64,000 bases of DNA from Cephalotrichum gorgonifer (taxonomy: Eukaryota > Ascomycota > Sordariomycetes > Microascales > Microascaceae). The position numbers and the translations under genes are program-made. Where the stretch lies: positions 697,454 through 761,453 of the forward strand of contig ONZQ02000011.1 in assembly GCA_900312665.1 (NCBI GenBank). Reading direction: 5' to 3'. The notes under the pieces are model-generated. The model was not told the origin of the DNA and did no database searches. It worked only from the letters and a program-made list of their open reading frames with translations. Of this stretch, positions 11,828 to 23,884 are shown one piece after another. Every line of letters begins with the position of its first letter. The first letter of the stretch is position 1.

Positions 11828-13873
11828 ATGCCGAAACACAATATGTGGCCGTTAAAGTCGCTGATGAGCGGACGGAATGCCGTTACACTCTTCGACATAA
11901 GGTAAGCCTTTTATCTTTCCGCTTCCAGTGGTTGCTGCATGCGGCCGGACGGCCGACCTCAGCCCTCTCCCTACGAGTAATACTCACTAACACTCGTCAG
12001 ACTGGAAAATGACTTCATCGTCCTACGAGGAAGCGGGGACGAATCCGCGGGACAGCTCTTGAAGGGCTATGTTGTGCTTTGTCTCTCGAGTGCACTGAAG
12101 CTCGATGAGCTGCATCTCCGACTGACTGGGACGCTACGGCTATCGTATGTGCTTCAGTCTCTTATGTCCTTGCCCATTGGGTTCTTCCTTCTATCGAGCT
12201 TCCTATGTGGAGGATCTTGAATGAAAGTTGGGGTGCTCGAGTTGGGAATATACTTACCCCGAATCATTAGGTTCTCTCAATCTAAGATGACGGCCTCAGG
12301 ACTGTCCCAACACAGAGTCGATAAGACAGTACCCATTCTACAACACCGGTGGAAGCCGTTCGTCGGCGGTGACGGAAAGGGAGCCGTACTGCAGCCAGGA
12401 AACTACGAGTTCCCCTTCGAATACCTGGTCCCCGGAGACACGAGCGAATCCCTCGAGGGCGTCCCCGAGGCGTCGATAACATACCGACTAAAAGCGAGGG
12501 TTGTGAGGAACAGGCTGGCGTCCGACATACACACCTACAAGCACGTCCGGATAATCAGGACGCTTGAACCCTCGGCACTGGAGTTCCTACACGCGATGAG
12601 CGTCGAGAACATCTGGCCGAACAAGGTGGAGTACTCCATCGTCATCCCGCAGAAGGCCGTTGTCTTCGGCGGGATGCTCCCTCTAGAGATGCGGCTCACG
12701 CCGTTGCTGAAGGGCGTGGAGCTAGGCGACATCACCGCCAAGTTGGTTGAGTTCCGCGACTGCGTCGTCCAGGGCGCCAACTACAAGAGCAGGGAGTGTC
12801 GGGTGGAGCGGGAGGTCGGGAGCTGGAAGTTCGGTGCGACGCCGCAGCACTGGCACGACATGATCGAGGATACGGGCCAGGAGGGATGGGTGATCGAGAA
12901 GAAGCTGGACCTGCCGAAGAAGCTGTCGCACTGCGTCCAGGACATGACGCAGCACGGGATCAAGATCCGGCACAAGGTCAAGCTGACCGTCGCGCTGAAG
13001 AATCCTGACGGGCACATTTCAGAGGTACGTTTGGTGCCTATTCCTACTGTCAGGGTGGAGCCGATATACTAACCATGACCGTGTCAACAGCTCCGCGCGA
13101 CACTCCCCGTCTCTATCTTCATCTCACCAAATATCCCGCTGGACGAGGAGGGCAACCTTGCACACCAGACCCCGGGGGAGAGCGTGCTTCTCAGCGAGGA
13201 GGGTATCGCGGCGCCTCCGGGCTATGGCCAGCACGTCCTGGACCAGATCTACGAGGACGTTGTTTACGGAGGCTTCCAGACGCCGGAGGACCGATCCGGG
13301 ACCAACAGCCCTTACTACCTGCCATCGGCGATAACCTCGTCCGAGGACCTGACTCAGCTGCACGACGCAAACGGCGACGCATTGACAGCGGCATTAGCAG
13401 CTCGGCTCCAGCGAATGACGGATGCCCGCTCGCGGCGGAATTCGGTGGTCTCACTCGAGTCGGCGCACATACACTCGGAGGGCCTGTCCCGCCAGACAAG
13501 CAACGAGGGGGTGACGACACCCTCATCAGCGGAGCACATTGACGATTCCGACCTCATGGGGGAGCTGAACAAGGTACCGAGCTACGCCACGGCGCTGAAG
13601 ACGCCGGCGAGGCCGCGGTCCGTGTACGGGGCGGCGCTGGCGCTGCCGATGTACGAGGACATTGAGTCCGAGGTGTCGGACTCGGACGACCTTTCTCACA
13701 CGAGGCCCCCGACGGCCACCACCAGCGGGCAGCAGTCCAGGCGTGGGTCGAACTCGAGGCCGCCGCTGACTTCAAGTACGAGGCCGCGCCGGCTCTCCGG
13801 CTCGCTTGTACGACGCCTGTCGAGCCCTAGGGCCGATCAGCACGTTGGCTCTCGGGCATATATCGCGGGATAG
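11828..13873 (+). CDS. creD: CreD/Rod1-type arrestin, ubiquitin-ligase adaptor
   Basis: Alpha-arrestin that links membrane transporters to a Rsp5/HulA-type ubiquitin ligase; Aspergillus CreD and yeast Rod1/Rog3 act in glucose-triggered transporter uptake. Four exons: 11828-11901, 12001-12144, 12271-13024 and 13091-13873, totalling 1755 nt (584 residues). The arrestin N domain covers about residues 20-175 (LFDIRLENDFIVLRGSGDES, LKGYVVLCLS, ELHLRLTGTLRL) and the C domain about 190-345, ending in LPVSIFISPNIPLDEEGN. A PPxY motif for WW-domain binding is visible as PPGY just after the C domain (SEEGIAAPPGYG), with further PxY-like sites (VPSYATAL, LPMYEDI). The tail is Ser/Arg/Pro-rich with probable phosphosites (SRRNSVVS, RRLSGSLVRRLSSP). 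Exon joins preserve frame. The Trp often found after the second arrestin strand is not present with this acceptor, so the second intron's 3' end is the least certain join. A paralogue such as ApyA is the main alternative. Confidence 0.88.
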
Positions 13874-15734
13874 GTGTCTACGAGTAGTCCATTTGATGCG
13901 GGCGCTGGCATGGCCGAGAACCCCCCTTTTCAACAACAGCAACCATGAGTCGCTGTTTATCCCTCACGCCTATTTCAACCTTCCCCCTCTTTCTTTTTCA
14001 CACTATTATACCTGGAGTTTTCTACATTCTTCTTTTGGGCTTGGGGCGTATGGGCTTTTCTTTTTTCTTCAGATACCTGGTAATTGGGAAGCATTTAACT
14101 ACGAAACGGATGATTTCGGGATATGGGACGGATATTTTTCATCTTCTTATTTCTTACTGATGATGGCATCAGACGTTGTACATTTCTTGCGTTACACTTG
14201 GAGAGAGACATTTTTCATGTCACGCGTTTTCATATTCTCACGGCGTTGGAAGCGCCATTTTGGTGGACTTAGAGAGCCTTGGAATACCACTAGGTAATAT
14301 TGGGGCGCGTGTGTGCCTGGGAGGGATTTCGGTAATTCACTTGGGGATTTTTGCGAGGATATACATATGAATACATGAATATATACCCCCCATATACTGA
14401 GCTGACTTGTCACTGAAAGAAATGGCGCCACGCCTTCTACATGGTTAAATGGTGATCCAGATACTTGGTGACGACGGCGTAAGTGGTTTTAGTGCGTTGT
14501 GGGAGTGAGGAGGGAATCGATTATATTGGCGCTAAATGTAGTCTCAGGTCGTGAGAGGTTGACAGTGGGCTGGACATTCTGGGCATCAATCTGGATGGGC
14601 TACGTCTGGGGTAACAAGGTGGATGGGAGTTGTGGTTCGTGGGTGTTTCCTCTCGGTGGGGGTGGCAAGAATATGAGCTGGTGTTGCGTTCCTTGGGAGC
14701 ATTGGGCTCTGCTCGTACAAGCGAGGACCAACGAGTAAGGGCAAATGGAAGATAGGAGATCGTCCTCCTGCTCATGGTCGGCATGCAAAAAATGGACTTG
14801 GGACTTGTGGTTATGTTGCGAAATGATATGCGATTTGTCTCAAATTGGAAGTGTCTGAACTAACTCTACCTGTACGAGTAAAGTGCCATTTGGGCGACAA
14901 TGACGTCAACCACAGGCGGAACAAAAATTGTTCATGATACGACTAATGGCAAGATGATCTCCACTATTCAGCTAGGTCCTCCCCCCTCCGCACCGAGAGT
15001 ACATACGTGACATACCTCCCCGCTCCACATTCACGCTGGGGAGACGATGGAAAATTGACAGTCCAAGAGAATAATACAGCCTAACCATTTGAGTTTTACC
15101 TCTCCCTTTGGGAGCCATCTCGGACAACCCTGGTCCCTGGGATCTTGATCGCTGCAAGGATCTAAATGGGCAAGAAAAAGCCCTGTCCCCTGGGCCTCAA
15201 CGTAGCTTCTGACAGGGGAAAAAATCGTAATTGTTCCGGTGAGAGTACCCGCGGACCACAATGTGGCCCGTTCTCTTCTCCCCCCACCATTAAACCATTA
15301 CCTTTCCCCTCCACCACCCCGCAGAAGAGAGCTGTGTGGCCCAATGAGGGGCAGGCGATGGGGAAGCACAATCGCACCAAACGACATCATTGGGCTTCTG
15401 TATCTCGGGCAGTCCCTTGCACAGCTGATCCCCGTCCCGTCCCTTTAAACCCTCGCAATCCCTCTTCCCCATCGAGGAATCCAAGCTTTGAAATATCACG
15501 CGCGCGTGGAGTTTCAATCATACCCTATACATCTTATATATCCTTTGTCCTATACATCTTTAATTCCCTCCCCCTCTCGACTACGGTCTCTTTCTTCTTT
15601 GAAACGGGTTGGCTTCACCGCTTTGCGGGCAAAGCTCCATCTCCCATTCCCATTGCCCCTCCTCGCATCCGTGAGATCGGATCGAAGCATTCCACAGGTC
15701 TTTGATCCTTTGCGAACCACGAAAAAACGAAACA
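13874..15734. other. Intergenic region between the arrestin and Slm1-like genes
   Basis: No gene supported. It is T-rich after the arrestin stop (probable 3' UTR) and contains TACGAGTA at 13879-13886 and 14873-14880. A pyrimidine-rich stretch at 15530-15600, with a short repeated phrase close to ATACATCTT, precedes the next start and probably belongs to its promoter or leader. Longer open frames, such as the one at 15166-15705, look random. Confidence 0.55.
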
Positions 15735-17647
15735 ATGGCCACCTCCCCGACCTCCCAGCTCCCCTCGAGGACGGCCACGAACTTCAGCGCCTTCAGCGAC
15801 GACGCTGTTCCTGACTTCGACCCGTCGACTGTAGGTTGAAAGCCAGAAAAAGCACCCGCCCCATGATATTAGCACACTTCACGATAACCCCATTTCCTCA
15901 ATTTCCCGACGACATGAACAAGCGGTTCGTCATTAGACCCGAGCGTGCGCTGACGGGTGAATTCCCACCTCACCAGACTGCCGGCCTGCTGGCGGAGCGG
16001 CTCCAGGCGTGGAAGCACGCTGTTGTGTACCTTGAGGAGTATGTAGAGGCCGTGGAGAAGATCCACAAGGTGCAGGCCAAGGAGTACGAGAAGGCCTTGA
16101 AGGTGAGTTTTGGTTCTTTTCGGCTGCGTGCAGCTTGTTTTGATCTCTTAGATGTTGCGCTCGTCTTCCGACCCCGCGGTACCGAGCTGGTGGGATGCGG
16201 GTCCTTGCATCGCCACGATGCAAACCACCCGCCCCCCTTGTACCCTGGTCTCCTGCCCCTTGTTCCCCCTGCCCCCTTGCCCCTTGGAACCACCGCACTG
16301 ACCAATCTTCTTCCCGCCAAACAGACCATCTCGCAGCCCCTGAAGGAGGGCCACCACTTCGACCAGAGCCTCGGCGGAGTGGCGGGCTTCTTCGAGCACC
16401 TACGCCAGAACACCCAGGCCATCGTTAACTCCAACGTCGAGACCGAAAAGGCGCTCAAGAGCTCCGTGTTGACGGTCCTTGAGCGCCTGCACAAGGAGAT
16501 CAAGCACAAGGCCAAGGAGCTCTCCTCCGGCGTGGAGAAGGGCGCCAAGGAGGTCGAGAAGGCGCGCAACACGACCCAGCAGAGCATCGAGCTTCTGGGC
16601 CAGCAGACGGCGGCCTACGAGTCGGCGGGCGGCAAGGTTCAGGCCCACAACGACCCGTACGTCGTGAAGCGCGGCGTTCTCTACAGGCTCGGGAAGCAGG
16701 TTCTCGAGGAGAACAGCCACCGCAACGAGCTCATCGCGGTGCAGAAGAACTTCCTCGACTTCGAGTGCCACGTCGTGCAGGTCATCCAGCAGGCCGTGGA
16801 GACCTTCACGCAGCTCGTGGGCGGGCAGGCGGACAAGGTCCGCTCGCTGTACGTGGACGCGCTGGGCGCGGCGCAGCGCGTCCCGCCCGAGTTCGAGTGG
16901 ATCCAGTTCGCCAGCCGGTGCGGCGACCAGCTCGTGAACCCCAACGAGCCCCCGCGGTCCGTCGAGGCCATTGAGTTCGCCAACATGCACCACGCGTCGA
17001 CGAAGCCGCTCGTCGAGGGCGGGCTGGAGCGCAAGTCGCGGAACAAGCTCAGCTGGGGGTACGCTTCGGGTTACTACGTCGTCACTCCGGCCGGGTTCCT
17101 CCACGAGTTCAAGGACCAGGAGGACGCGAGGCACGAGCCGAAGCCGGAGCTGAGCGTGTACCTCCCGGGCTGCATGGTGGGCGCGGCGAACGGCGAAAAG
17201 TTCAGCGTCAAGGGTAAGGACACGAGCAAGACCATCAGCAGCAAGCTGGCCGGGTCGTCGGAGTTCTCGTTCAAGGCGAACTCGTCCGTCGACGCGGCGA
17301 AGTGGTACAAGATCATCCACGACATCGCCAACTCGGTGCCCGGGGCGGCGTCGCCGGTGTCACCCACGGCCCCCCTGTCTCCCGCGTCCCCGGTGTCGCC
17401 CTCTCCGGCCTCCCCCACTGCGGCCGGTGACGCTGCTGCTGCCCCCGCCCCCGCCGCCCCCGCCCCCGCCGCCGCTGCCGCGGTGGGGACGTCGGGCGAC
17501 GACGAGAAGCTGGTGCTAAACGAGGCGGTGACGCCTACCGAGGAGCACGCTGCGCAGGAGACCGGTGTGACGACCGGCGCCAGCAAGGATGCGGGCGCGG
17601 TAGGCGGCGGCGAGAAGGCGGCCGCCGCTGCTGCGCCGCCGGCATAG
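15735..17647 (+). CDS. Slm1-like BAR/PH-domain protein (TORC2-eisosome effector type)
   Basis: Resembles the fungal Slm1/Slm2 family: membrane-binding proteins with an F-BAR-like helical region and a PH domain that bind phosphoinositides and report membrane stress to TORC2. Three exons: 15735-15830, 15977-16102 and 16325-17647, giving 1545 nt (514 residues). The N terminus has the family's Ser-rich leader (NFSAFSDDAVPDFDPST). Helical BAR-like sequence spans about residues 35-290 (AERLQAWKHAVVYLEEYVEA, GHHFDQSLGGVAGFFEHLRQ, FECHVVQVIQQAVETFTQLV). The PH domain covers about 303-410 (GYYVVTPAGFLHEF ... KFSVKGKDTSK ... DAAKWYKIIHDIA). The last 100 residues are low-complexity Ala/Pro/Ser. The second intron (222 nt) is a multiple of three with no stop, so unspliced RNA would still read through; removal restores the family phrase EKALKTISQPLKEG. 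Family assignment is good; the exact orthologue is inferred. Confidence 0.87.
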
Positions 17648-19234
17648 GTCGTCTGGCAACGCAAGTGGGTGGTTTCAGTCCTACTATGACGTATGTTGAT
17701 GTGATGGTGCTTCTGTTTGGTTCCTTTAACCCCGTTTTTTTTTTCCTTCCGAAGATGGGGGAGCCAGTGAGGAGGGAGATAATTGGGAAACCGGAACTAG
17801 GTTCGCGAACCGACACGAGGATTTGGGGTGTGTGGGGTGGGGATTGGATGAATCTTTGTATCTGGCATATATTTCATGCAAGCCGAGGCGCATAGATTGG
17901 CCTAAATGTTTTATTTTCATTTTGGAATATATATTTTTTATTCTACTTCCAAGTTGTCTCCCCCTTTTTTTCATTCCTCTTGGGAATATTGTTCAATCTT
18001 TTTCGTTCCCACCGAATCCGCCCGAATGGTTCTGGAGGGGTGGAAAGTGAGGCGGAGAAGAAGCGGTGTGTGTATGTGGATGCTGGTTGGATGGAGGAGT
18101 AGTTTGGTGTAAGTGAGGCGGGACAAGCGAAGAGGGAGAGCACAGTTGGGTGACTGGCTTGATGTATTTGGGGCCATCACAGTGGTTTGGTTTTAGTTTT
18201 GTATATTTCTTCCCTCTTCATTTGGGACGCCATTGGATATCTATCATTTTGGAATTTCCACCGCCTTTCCGCCCCGTCTTTTGATCATGTATGCTTGGTG
18301 GCGGTTCACCCTTACTCTACACCTGCTTACTTGACGGCGGGGAGAGAGTGTGTGTCAGCGTGTCTAAGCCCCGTGGACCGGCCGATATGCGGACCCGGGA
18401 GGAGTTTAAACCAGCGGAAGGGGGAGTGGGAGGTGTGCGGGGGGAGTGTGGAAAGCTCGAAAGAGAGGAGAGAGGAGAGTGGGCGCCAAGGATTCCTTCC
18501 TAACGAGGCTACCACAAGGCAACCACGCTCCCCACGCACCACGTATCTCTGTGCGACGAAGGCTGCGCGGTGCTGGCGTTTTGTCAGTTTTTTTTTTCTT
18601 TTGGGCTCCGGCGGGGAAGAGGGAGGGAGGGAGGGGAAGTGGTAATTAAGAGAAAAGGCGCCAAGGCATTCGGGTCTCAAGGTGTTTTGAGGTATGGGGA
18701 AGATTGGCTACACCATTTAGATTGGCTTACACCATTTACATACGTAGCTGAGCTCCAACAAGAGCAAAGCATCCCGGTCAGAGGCAGTCTTTTTTTTCCC
18801 TGGAGGGGTCTAGAACAAAAAATGGGGTACCTACATAGTTGGAGGATACCGAAAAGTGCACAATGCCGAGGACTATCCCATTCATGGTATGGTATTGGGG
18901 GTGGCTCTCCGATCTGTGTCCGGCTAACACCGGGGAAGTTGAGATGGAGAGAGAGATGACGCTTGGGCATCCGCATGCGGCTCCCCAACCCCGAGTCTTC
19001 GGGTGATACGTCTTTTTTCTCCTCGGTCCGAGTGGAAGTGAACAGCACCTTTGTGTGTCATGCTAAGCCACTCGAGCGGGAGAGCCTCACTGATTTGCCT
19101 CGTCGATCTCTCTCGCTTCGAAACAAGCGCTGCCCCCCCCCCCCCCCACATTCCTTTCCTCCCCCGCCTCCCGTCACACAATCAATTGGTTGGTCGCCCC
19201 GAGCTGCTTTTCGCGCCGCGCTGCTGCGCACACT

Positions 19235-19583
19235 GCGCACACTGCGCTCGAGGAGNNNNNNNNNNNNNNNNNNNNNNNNNNNNNNNNNNNNNNNNNNNNN
19301 NNNNNNNNNNNNNNNNNNNNNNNNNNNNNNNNNNNNNNNNNNNNNNNNNNNNNNNNNNNNNNNNNNNNNNNNNNNNNNNNNNNNNNNNNNNNNNNNNNNN
19401 NNNNNNNNNNNNNNNNNNNNNNNNNNNNNNNNNNNNNNNNNNNNNNNNNNNNNNNNNNNNNNNNNNNNNNNNNNNNNNNNNNNNNNNNNNNNNNNNNNNN
19501 NNNNNNNNNNNNNNNNNNNNNNNNNNNNNNNNNNNNNNNNNNNNNNNNNNNNNNNNNNNNNNGCGCACACTGCGCTCGAGGAG
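19235..19583. repeat. Gap of 307 Ns flanked by identical 21-mers
   Basis: Ns run from 19256 to 19562. The 21 bases before the gap (19235-19255) and the 21 after it (19563-19583) are identical, beginning GCGCACACTG and ending CGAGGAG; a partial unit lies just upstream (from about 19225). The simplest reading is a tandem array of this unit that the assembler could not span. The true array length is unknown. Confidence 0.85.
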
Positions 19584-19665
19584 GTGTGTGCTCGTCGGGC
19601 CCGCAGGCAGCAATGATCCCCAACCAACACCAAGCACCACCCCTTCCTCACCGAAGCCTTGTTCC

Positions 19666-19683
19666 CACACACACACACACACA
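19666..19683. repeat. CA microsatellite
   Basis: Run of about nine AC/CA units 80 bases beyond the assembly gap. It is a simple repeat in a non-coding stretch. Confidence 0.9.
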
Positions 19684-20902
19684 GCCCGTGTTAGCTAGTT
19701 TTTCGGATTGGGTTTCCGGCCCCAGGCTGGCTGGGTGGGGCGCTGCTGGGCCACATGGCTTTGTTTCGGTATTCAAGGTACTTCAACAACACTTGCATGG
19801 AAGTGAGCGTAGTCCGCGGATCCTCTTCCCCCCCTTTTTGCTATCGATAAGTCGTTGTAAGTTTTTAGGGGAGTGCCCATTTCAGCGCGTTGGAAGCCAT
19901 GGTCCACGCAGCCCGTTCGACCTGCAGGTTGCCAGCTCTTCCTGGTTGCCTCCCACCCTCCCCCCCCCCCCCCAGCTCTGTGTATGCAGAAGAAAGGTCC
20001 GGGGGGAAAAGGGGGGGGATGTAATGCAAGAGATAGTTCGGTGATATGTCAATCTGTATGTATTTCCCCCTTCCAGAAGATACCTTGGCAATATTGAGTC
20101 CCCTCCCACCGCTCTTCCCTATAACCGGCAACAAAAGGGCCTCAGAGCACCAGCGCATCACCGAGACGCAGGGCTTTCGGATGGGGAAATTGATGCCTTG
20201 CTCCCCCCAATTCACGCTCCCGAGGGGCCAAGGGGGAGAGAAAGTGTGTAAGAGGCGACCAAGTGATGCCCCGCACACACCCACACCCGCACCCACCACG
20301 CGAGGCTCTGCCTTCCCGGAAAGACAACACCTACCCCCCCCTGCTTCTCTCTCCTAACTCGTAGGTCCTCATTTTCTTCGGTAACGGAGGGGCAGGGGGA
20401 AGGGGGGAGGTGTGTCTAGACCGCTGTTCATCGAAGAACTTCCAAAATGCACGCCTCGCTTTCTCGTCCCTTTCCGTAGATGACTCTTGCTCTCGCATGC
20501 CACCTCCTCCCCCGTGTTTCCTATATCAAGCAGCGAAGGAGACGTCAAGTCAACGCTAGAACGATAAGCTTCCCCTCCAGGATCATGCCTTTTTACCTCA
20601 CTTGCTCCCCTTTCGGCTTGAGCTTGTAGAAAATATTACCCGTTTTTCTATTTTCTCGAATGCTCCCCCCCACTCTTCCAGCACTTTTTGGTCTAAGCCC
20701 CTCCTGCCCCGCCATTTTGTGCTTGTGAAACCATACATTCTTGTATAAGTCGAACCACCTACTTTCAACGGCCCAAGTTCAAACTCGAGGTTCATCAACG
20801 CCGCACCAGCACAAAATAATATAAACCAAAGGGGAAAACTCTGGAGAAGGAGAGAAGAAAAGAATACTCGAGAGGGAAGGGAAAAAAAAAAGAAGAGCCA
20901 CA

Positions 20903-21759
20903 ATGACGAAGAACTGGACCATCCACAAGGAGAGGATCATAAAGCTCTACAAGACGGAGGGCATGACGCTCGACCAGGTCAAGGATATCATGAACCGGGA
21001 GCACGACTTCGACGCAGGGTAAGTCAATGCCCTCCCTTGTCCCCTTGCGACCCTCCCCCCCATCTCTAGGTCCTTCAGCTACCTCCCCCTCGCCTCCCCC
21101 CCCCACACCACTCCTCGTCGCGGCTCGAGCTCTACTCTCCTCCCCTGTCACCAGACAAACACTCTCAGAGACACTAACACGGGACGTCAGGATCCGCACC
21201 TACAGGATCTACCTCAAGAAGTGGCAAGTCCGCAAGTACAAAAAGCACACGCCAGGCGAGGACTCGTCCCCCACCTGGCGGGGCAGCTCGCCGTGGTCGC
21301 CGCCCCGAGCGGCCCAGCTCTCGGGAGTGGAGCCCATGGACAGGCACGGGCGGCCCGGCTTCCACTACCGCGCCATGCCGGCAGCACAGTTCGTCTCACC
21401 ACCATCATCCCATCTCCCTTTCCCCCCTCCTCCCTTTCCCCTCACGCGCGCACTCCTGAAATCTAGCAAAAGAGAACTAATAAAAAAACAAAAGGTTGAC
21501 CCACCATCACTCGTGGCCCACCGACCCGACGGCCGACACATACCCTCCCACCCCAACCTCGTGGCTGGGCCGCTCCCCGTCCATCTCTACCACCGCCTCC
21601 GACGTCTCGGCCACCAGTCCCCCCTACGATCGACACGTCGAGGGGCACATCCTCCCGCTGCCGGCCCCGGGAGACGGCGGACACTCCATCACTGCCGACT
21701 GGAAGGACGGGGGCGGCGGGTTTGTGTATCCTTACCCACCGACCCCGTCGTGGGGATAA
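20903..21759 (+). CDS. Small Clr5-domain protein
   Basis: Starts with a Clr5 domain (residues about 3-55): NWTIHKERIIKLYKTEG, TLDQVKDIMNREHDFDAG, then IRTYRIYLKKWQVRKYKK. In fission yeast Clr5 this region occurs in a silencing factor; in filamentous fungi it heads many proteins of unknown role and is thought to bind DNA. Three exons: 20903-21018, 21191-21388 and 21495-21759, totalling 579 nt (192 residues). The last intron uses a GTTCGT donor and has ACTAAT before its acceptor; joining there keeps frame and links to a Pro/Ser/Thr-rich tail (TYPPTPTSWLGRSPSIST) ending PYPPTPSWG. There is no further domain, so this is a short stand-alone form. An A-rich leader (GAAAAAAAAAAGAAGAG) precedes the ATG. 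The domain call is confident; the function is unknown. Confidence 0.82.
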
Positions 21760-23884
21760 CTGTCGGTACTAGAGCGTGCTTTGTTTGTTTTCAACGAGAT
21801 CGGAAGCCGGGATGGGAAGGCAGGCGGAGTACAGGATCAGGCGTGACGGATGGCTTTGGGATTCTGGGTTTGGTTTCATTTTCCACGGGTAACAATCTAC
21901 AGGTAACGGTAACGAGGATACGACACGAAAGTCTTGGCTTGAATCTTCATCTATTTGTATATTTGTTCGAGATATGGACATGTGCACAATACGAGACATT
22001 TGAAAAACTCGTCCAGTGGACGACAAGGCCCGCCTCACGATACACGACTGAAGCACAGGGAAGAGACCGTACAAACCTAGATATAGAAGACGTCTAACCT
22101 GCGAACAGGCTAGAGGGCGAGCGCAAGGGACCTGTCTGGAATGCTTGTTAGCCATGCATCCCAAGAAATACATTCAAGTAAAGTTGAAGTAAAAGCAGGT
22201 ATCAGGTAAAATGTGCCTTGTCAAGGGCGATGTCATCAATGCATATGGCTAAGTTGACCGTCGTGATTTTTGGATCATCATGTTGTGCGGAGATTTGAGG
22301 GGGTGATGCGTAGGAGGTAGACACTAACCTTATGCTACGAGTGTTTCGAGCTGAAAAGATGGCGGAGACAGAGTATGACCTCTGGAGAGTGTTAGTCCCG
22401 TGGTCCACACTAAGAGTCCAACGCAAGTTGAAGAGGTGTGCTCGTTCAGACGGGTCATCATTATCTTCGTAGCCTTTCGGCTCGGACATATGCTTGTCTT
22501 TTATGGTTGTCGTTCATCATATACGGAGCCAGGTGGAAATAGAGGCATACATACACTATAAAATCCTTCGTTAGCGCGAGTCACAGATGCTATGCATGAC
22601 AGAGCCAATTGTGAAGGGGACGATGTCAGAGAAGCATGAATGGAATATAGTATGGTGTGTCCTCATCGGGAAGCCCGAATAGGACTCGTCATCTAAAAAT
22701 CATCAGGTCGTAGGGGGGGAAAGTATGGTTGAAAACCAACGACGCGAAGATACAAAAAGACGATACTAACATATTAGAAAGATTTTGCTGGAAATTTTTT
22801 TCACGGGAATTGACGAATGGCCAAGACGCTGTCTTGCCTGTCGTTGCCGAGTCAGCAACGTCGACCCACGAATGTCTTCAGTGAGAAAAAGATAAATCCG
22901 CCAGGTAAAATCAGTGGGCGAGGTTTTCTAAGTCTCGCCGCAAAAAGGCTTGTCGACTCATGTACTATCGGAGCCCAGTGCCGTTTCATCATATGGTGGG
23001 CGGGAGAACACGCGTGTGCTTTGGAGGGTGGAAAGCGATGTACCTTTGATCTAACCAGGTTTCAAAGTCAGCGCGAGCTCGCAAACGTAGTCGGCAGTAG
23101 TAAGAAAGTGTGATGGGGTTTCGAAATCAGTTACAGCCTTTGATATCGTCAAAGCTCGAGGCTCAGTCGGTAATTTCCAGCGCGCCCCGAAGGACACAAC
23201 AGGTCATCATTTCGAAGGGGATAGTACGTGGTAGAGATAAAGGCGAAGGGGATACGAACCATCAGTAAATATTGAGGAACATAGTCCATTGGTGGTCGAT
23301 GCGAGAAAACGCAGACACGCCAACTACTTTGGAAACTGTTAGCTGGACTGCTTCAGAGAAGATGTATCAACAAAGCACGGTCATCCACAGCTACATCAGA
23401 CTGACGTGTAAAACAGACGTTTCATATCGTGCAAAGACGATCAAAGACTCTAGTTTGCGGTATTGTGATTCATCATAAAGCTGGGGATGACGGGAATGTG
23501 CGGGAAATGGTAGGCACCTCATTGTAGAGGGCAATTGTAACGACTTACCGAGTACAAATTATCCCCCATGACAGCAAGACCGGGCGGTTTTGCCGCGGGG
23601 GGTAAATAAAAAGCCTCGAGGTGAGAGAGCTTGATGTGATGATGAGAGGACGGGAAGAAAAAATATTTCAGACGAAGATGTGGTACTTATGCTCGAGATC
23701 GCTTAGTCATCTGCCCCGCTCAGGTAATGCATGGTGGATGCTTAGGCCCACCGAGGTCATCTTACCTCGCGTCAGAGTCGTGACACAGTGGAGAAGGCAA
23801 GCGTCTATTGTGCGCACGATACTCGGCATTGGACGCGTCGCGAACTTGAATCTTGTCGCCGGCGAAAAAGTACCAGACTTAACA
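21760..23884. other. Intergenic region upstream of the glycosylase gene
   Basis: About 2.1 kb without a supported gene on either strand. Base composition is more balanced than in neighbouring spacers and I see no terminal repeats or transposon domains. Open frames at 22817-23113 and 23621-24055 show no recognisable protein features; the second only overlaps the true glycosylase start. Confidence 0.5.

Larger units (their letters stand above)
17648..20902. other. Intergenic region with an assembly gap
   Basis: No gene supported. It contains long C, G and T runs, a CA microsatellite (19666-19683) and a block of Ns (19256-19562). Open frames that appear to cross the gap are artefacts of translating N. 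The final 300 bases are pyrimidine-rich, then A-rich just before the Clr5-domain start, and likely hold that gene's promoter and leader. Confidence 0.55.

Noticed and set aside
19058..20044. Open frames spanning the N gap
   Set aside because: They exist only because Ns are translated as X; both flanks are repetitive and non-coding.
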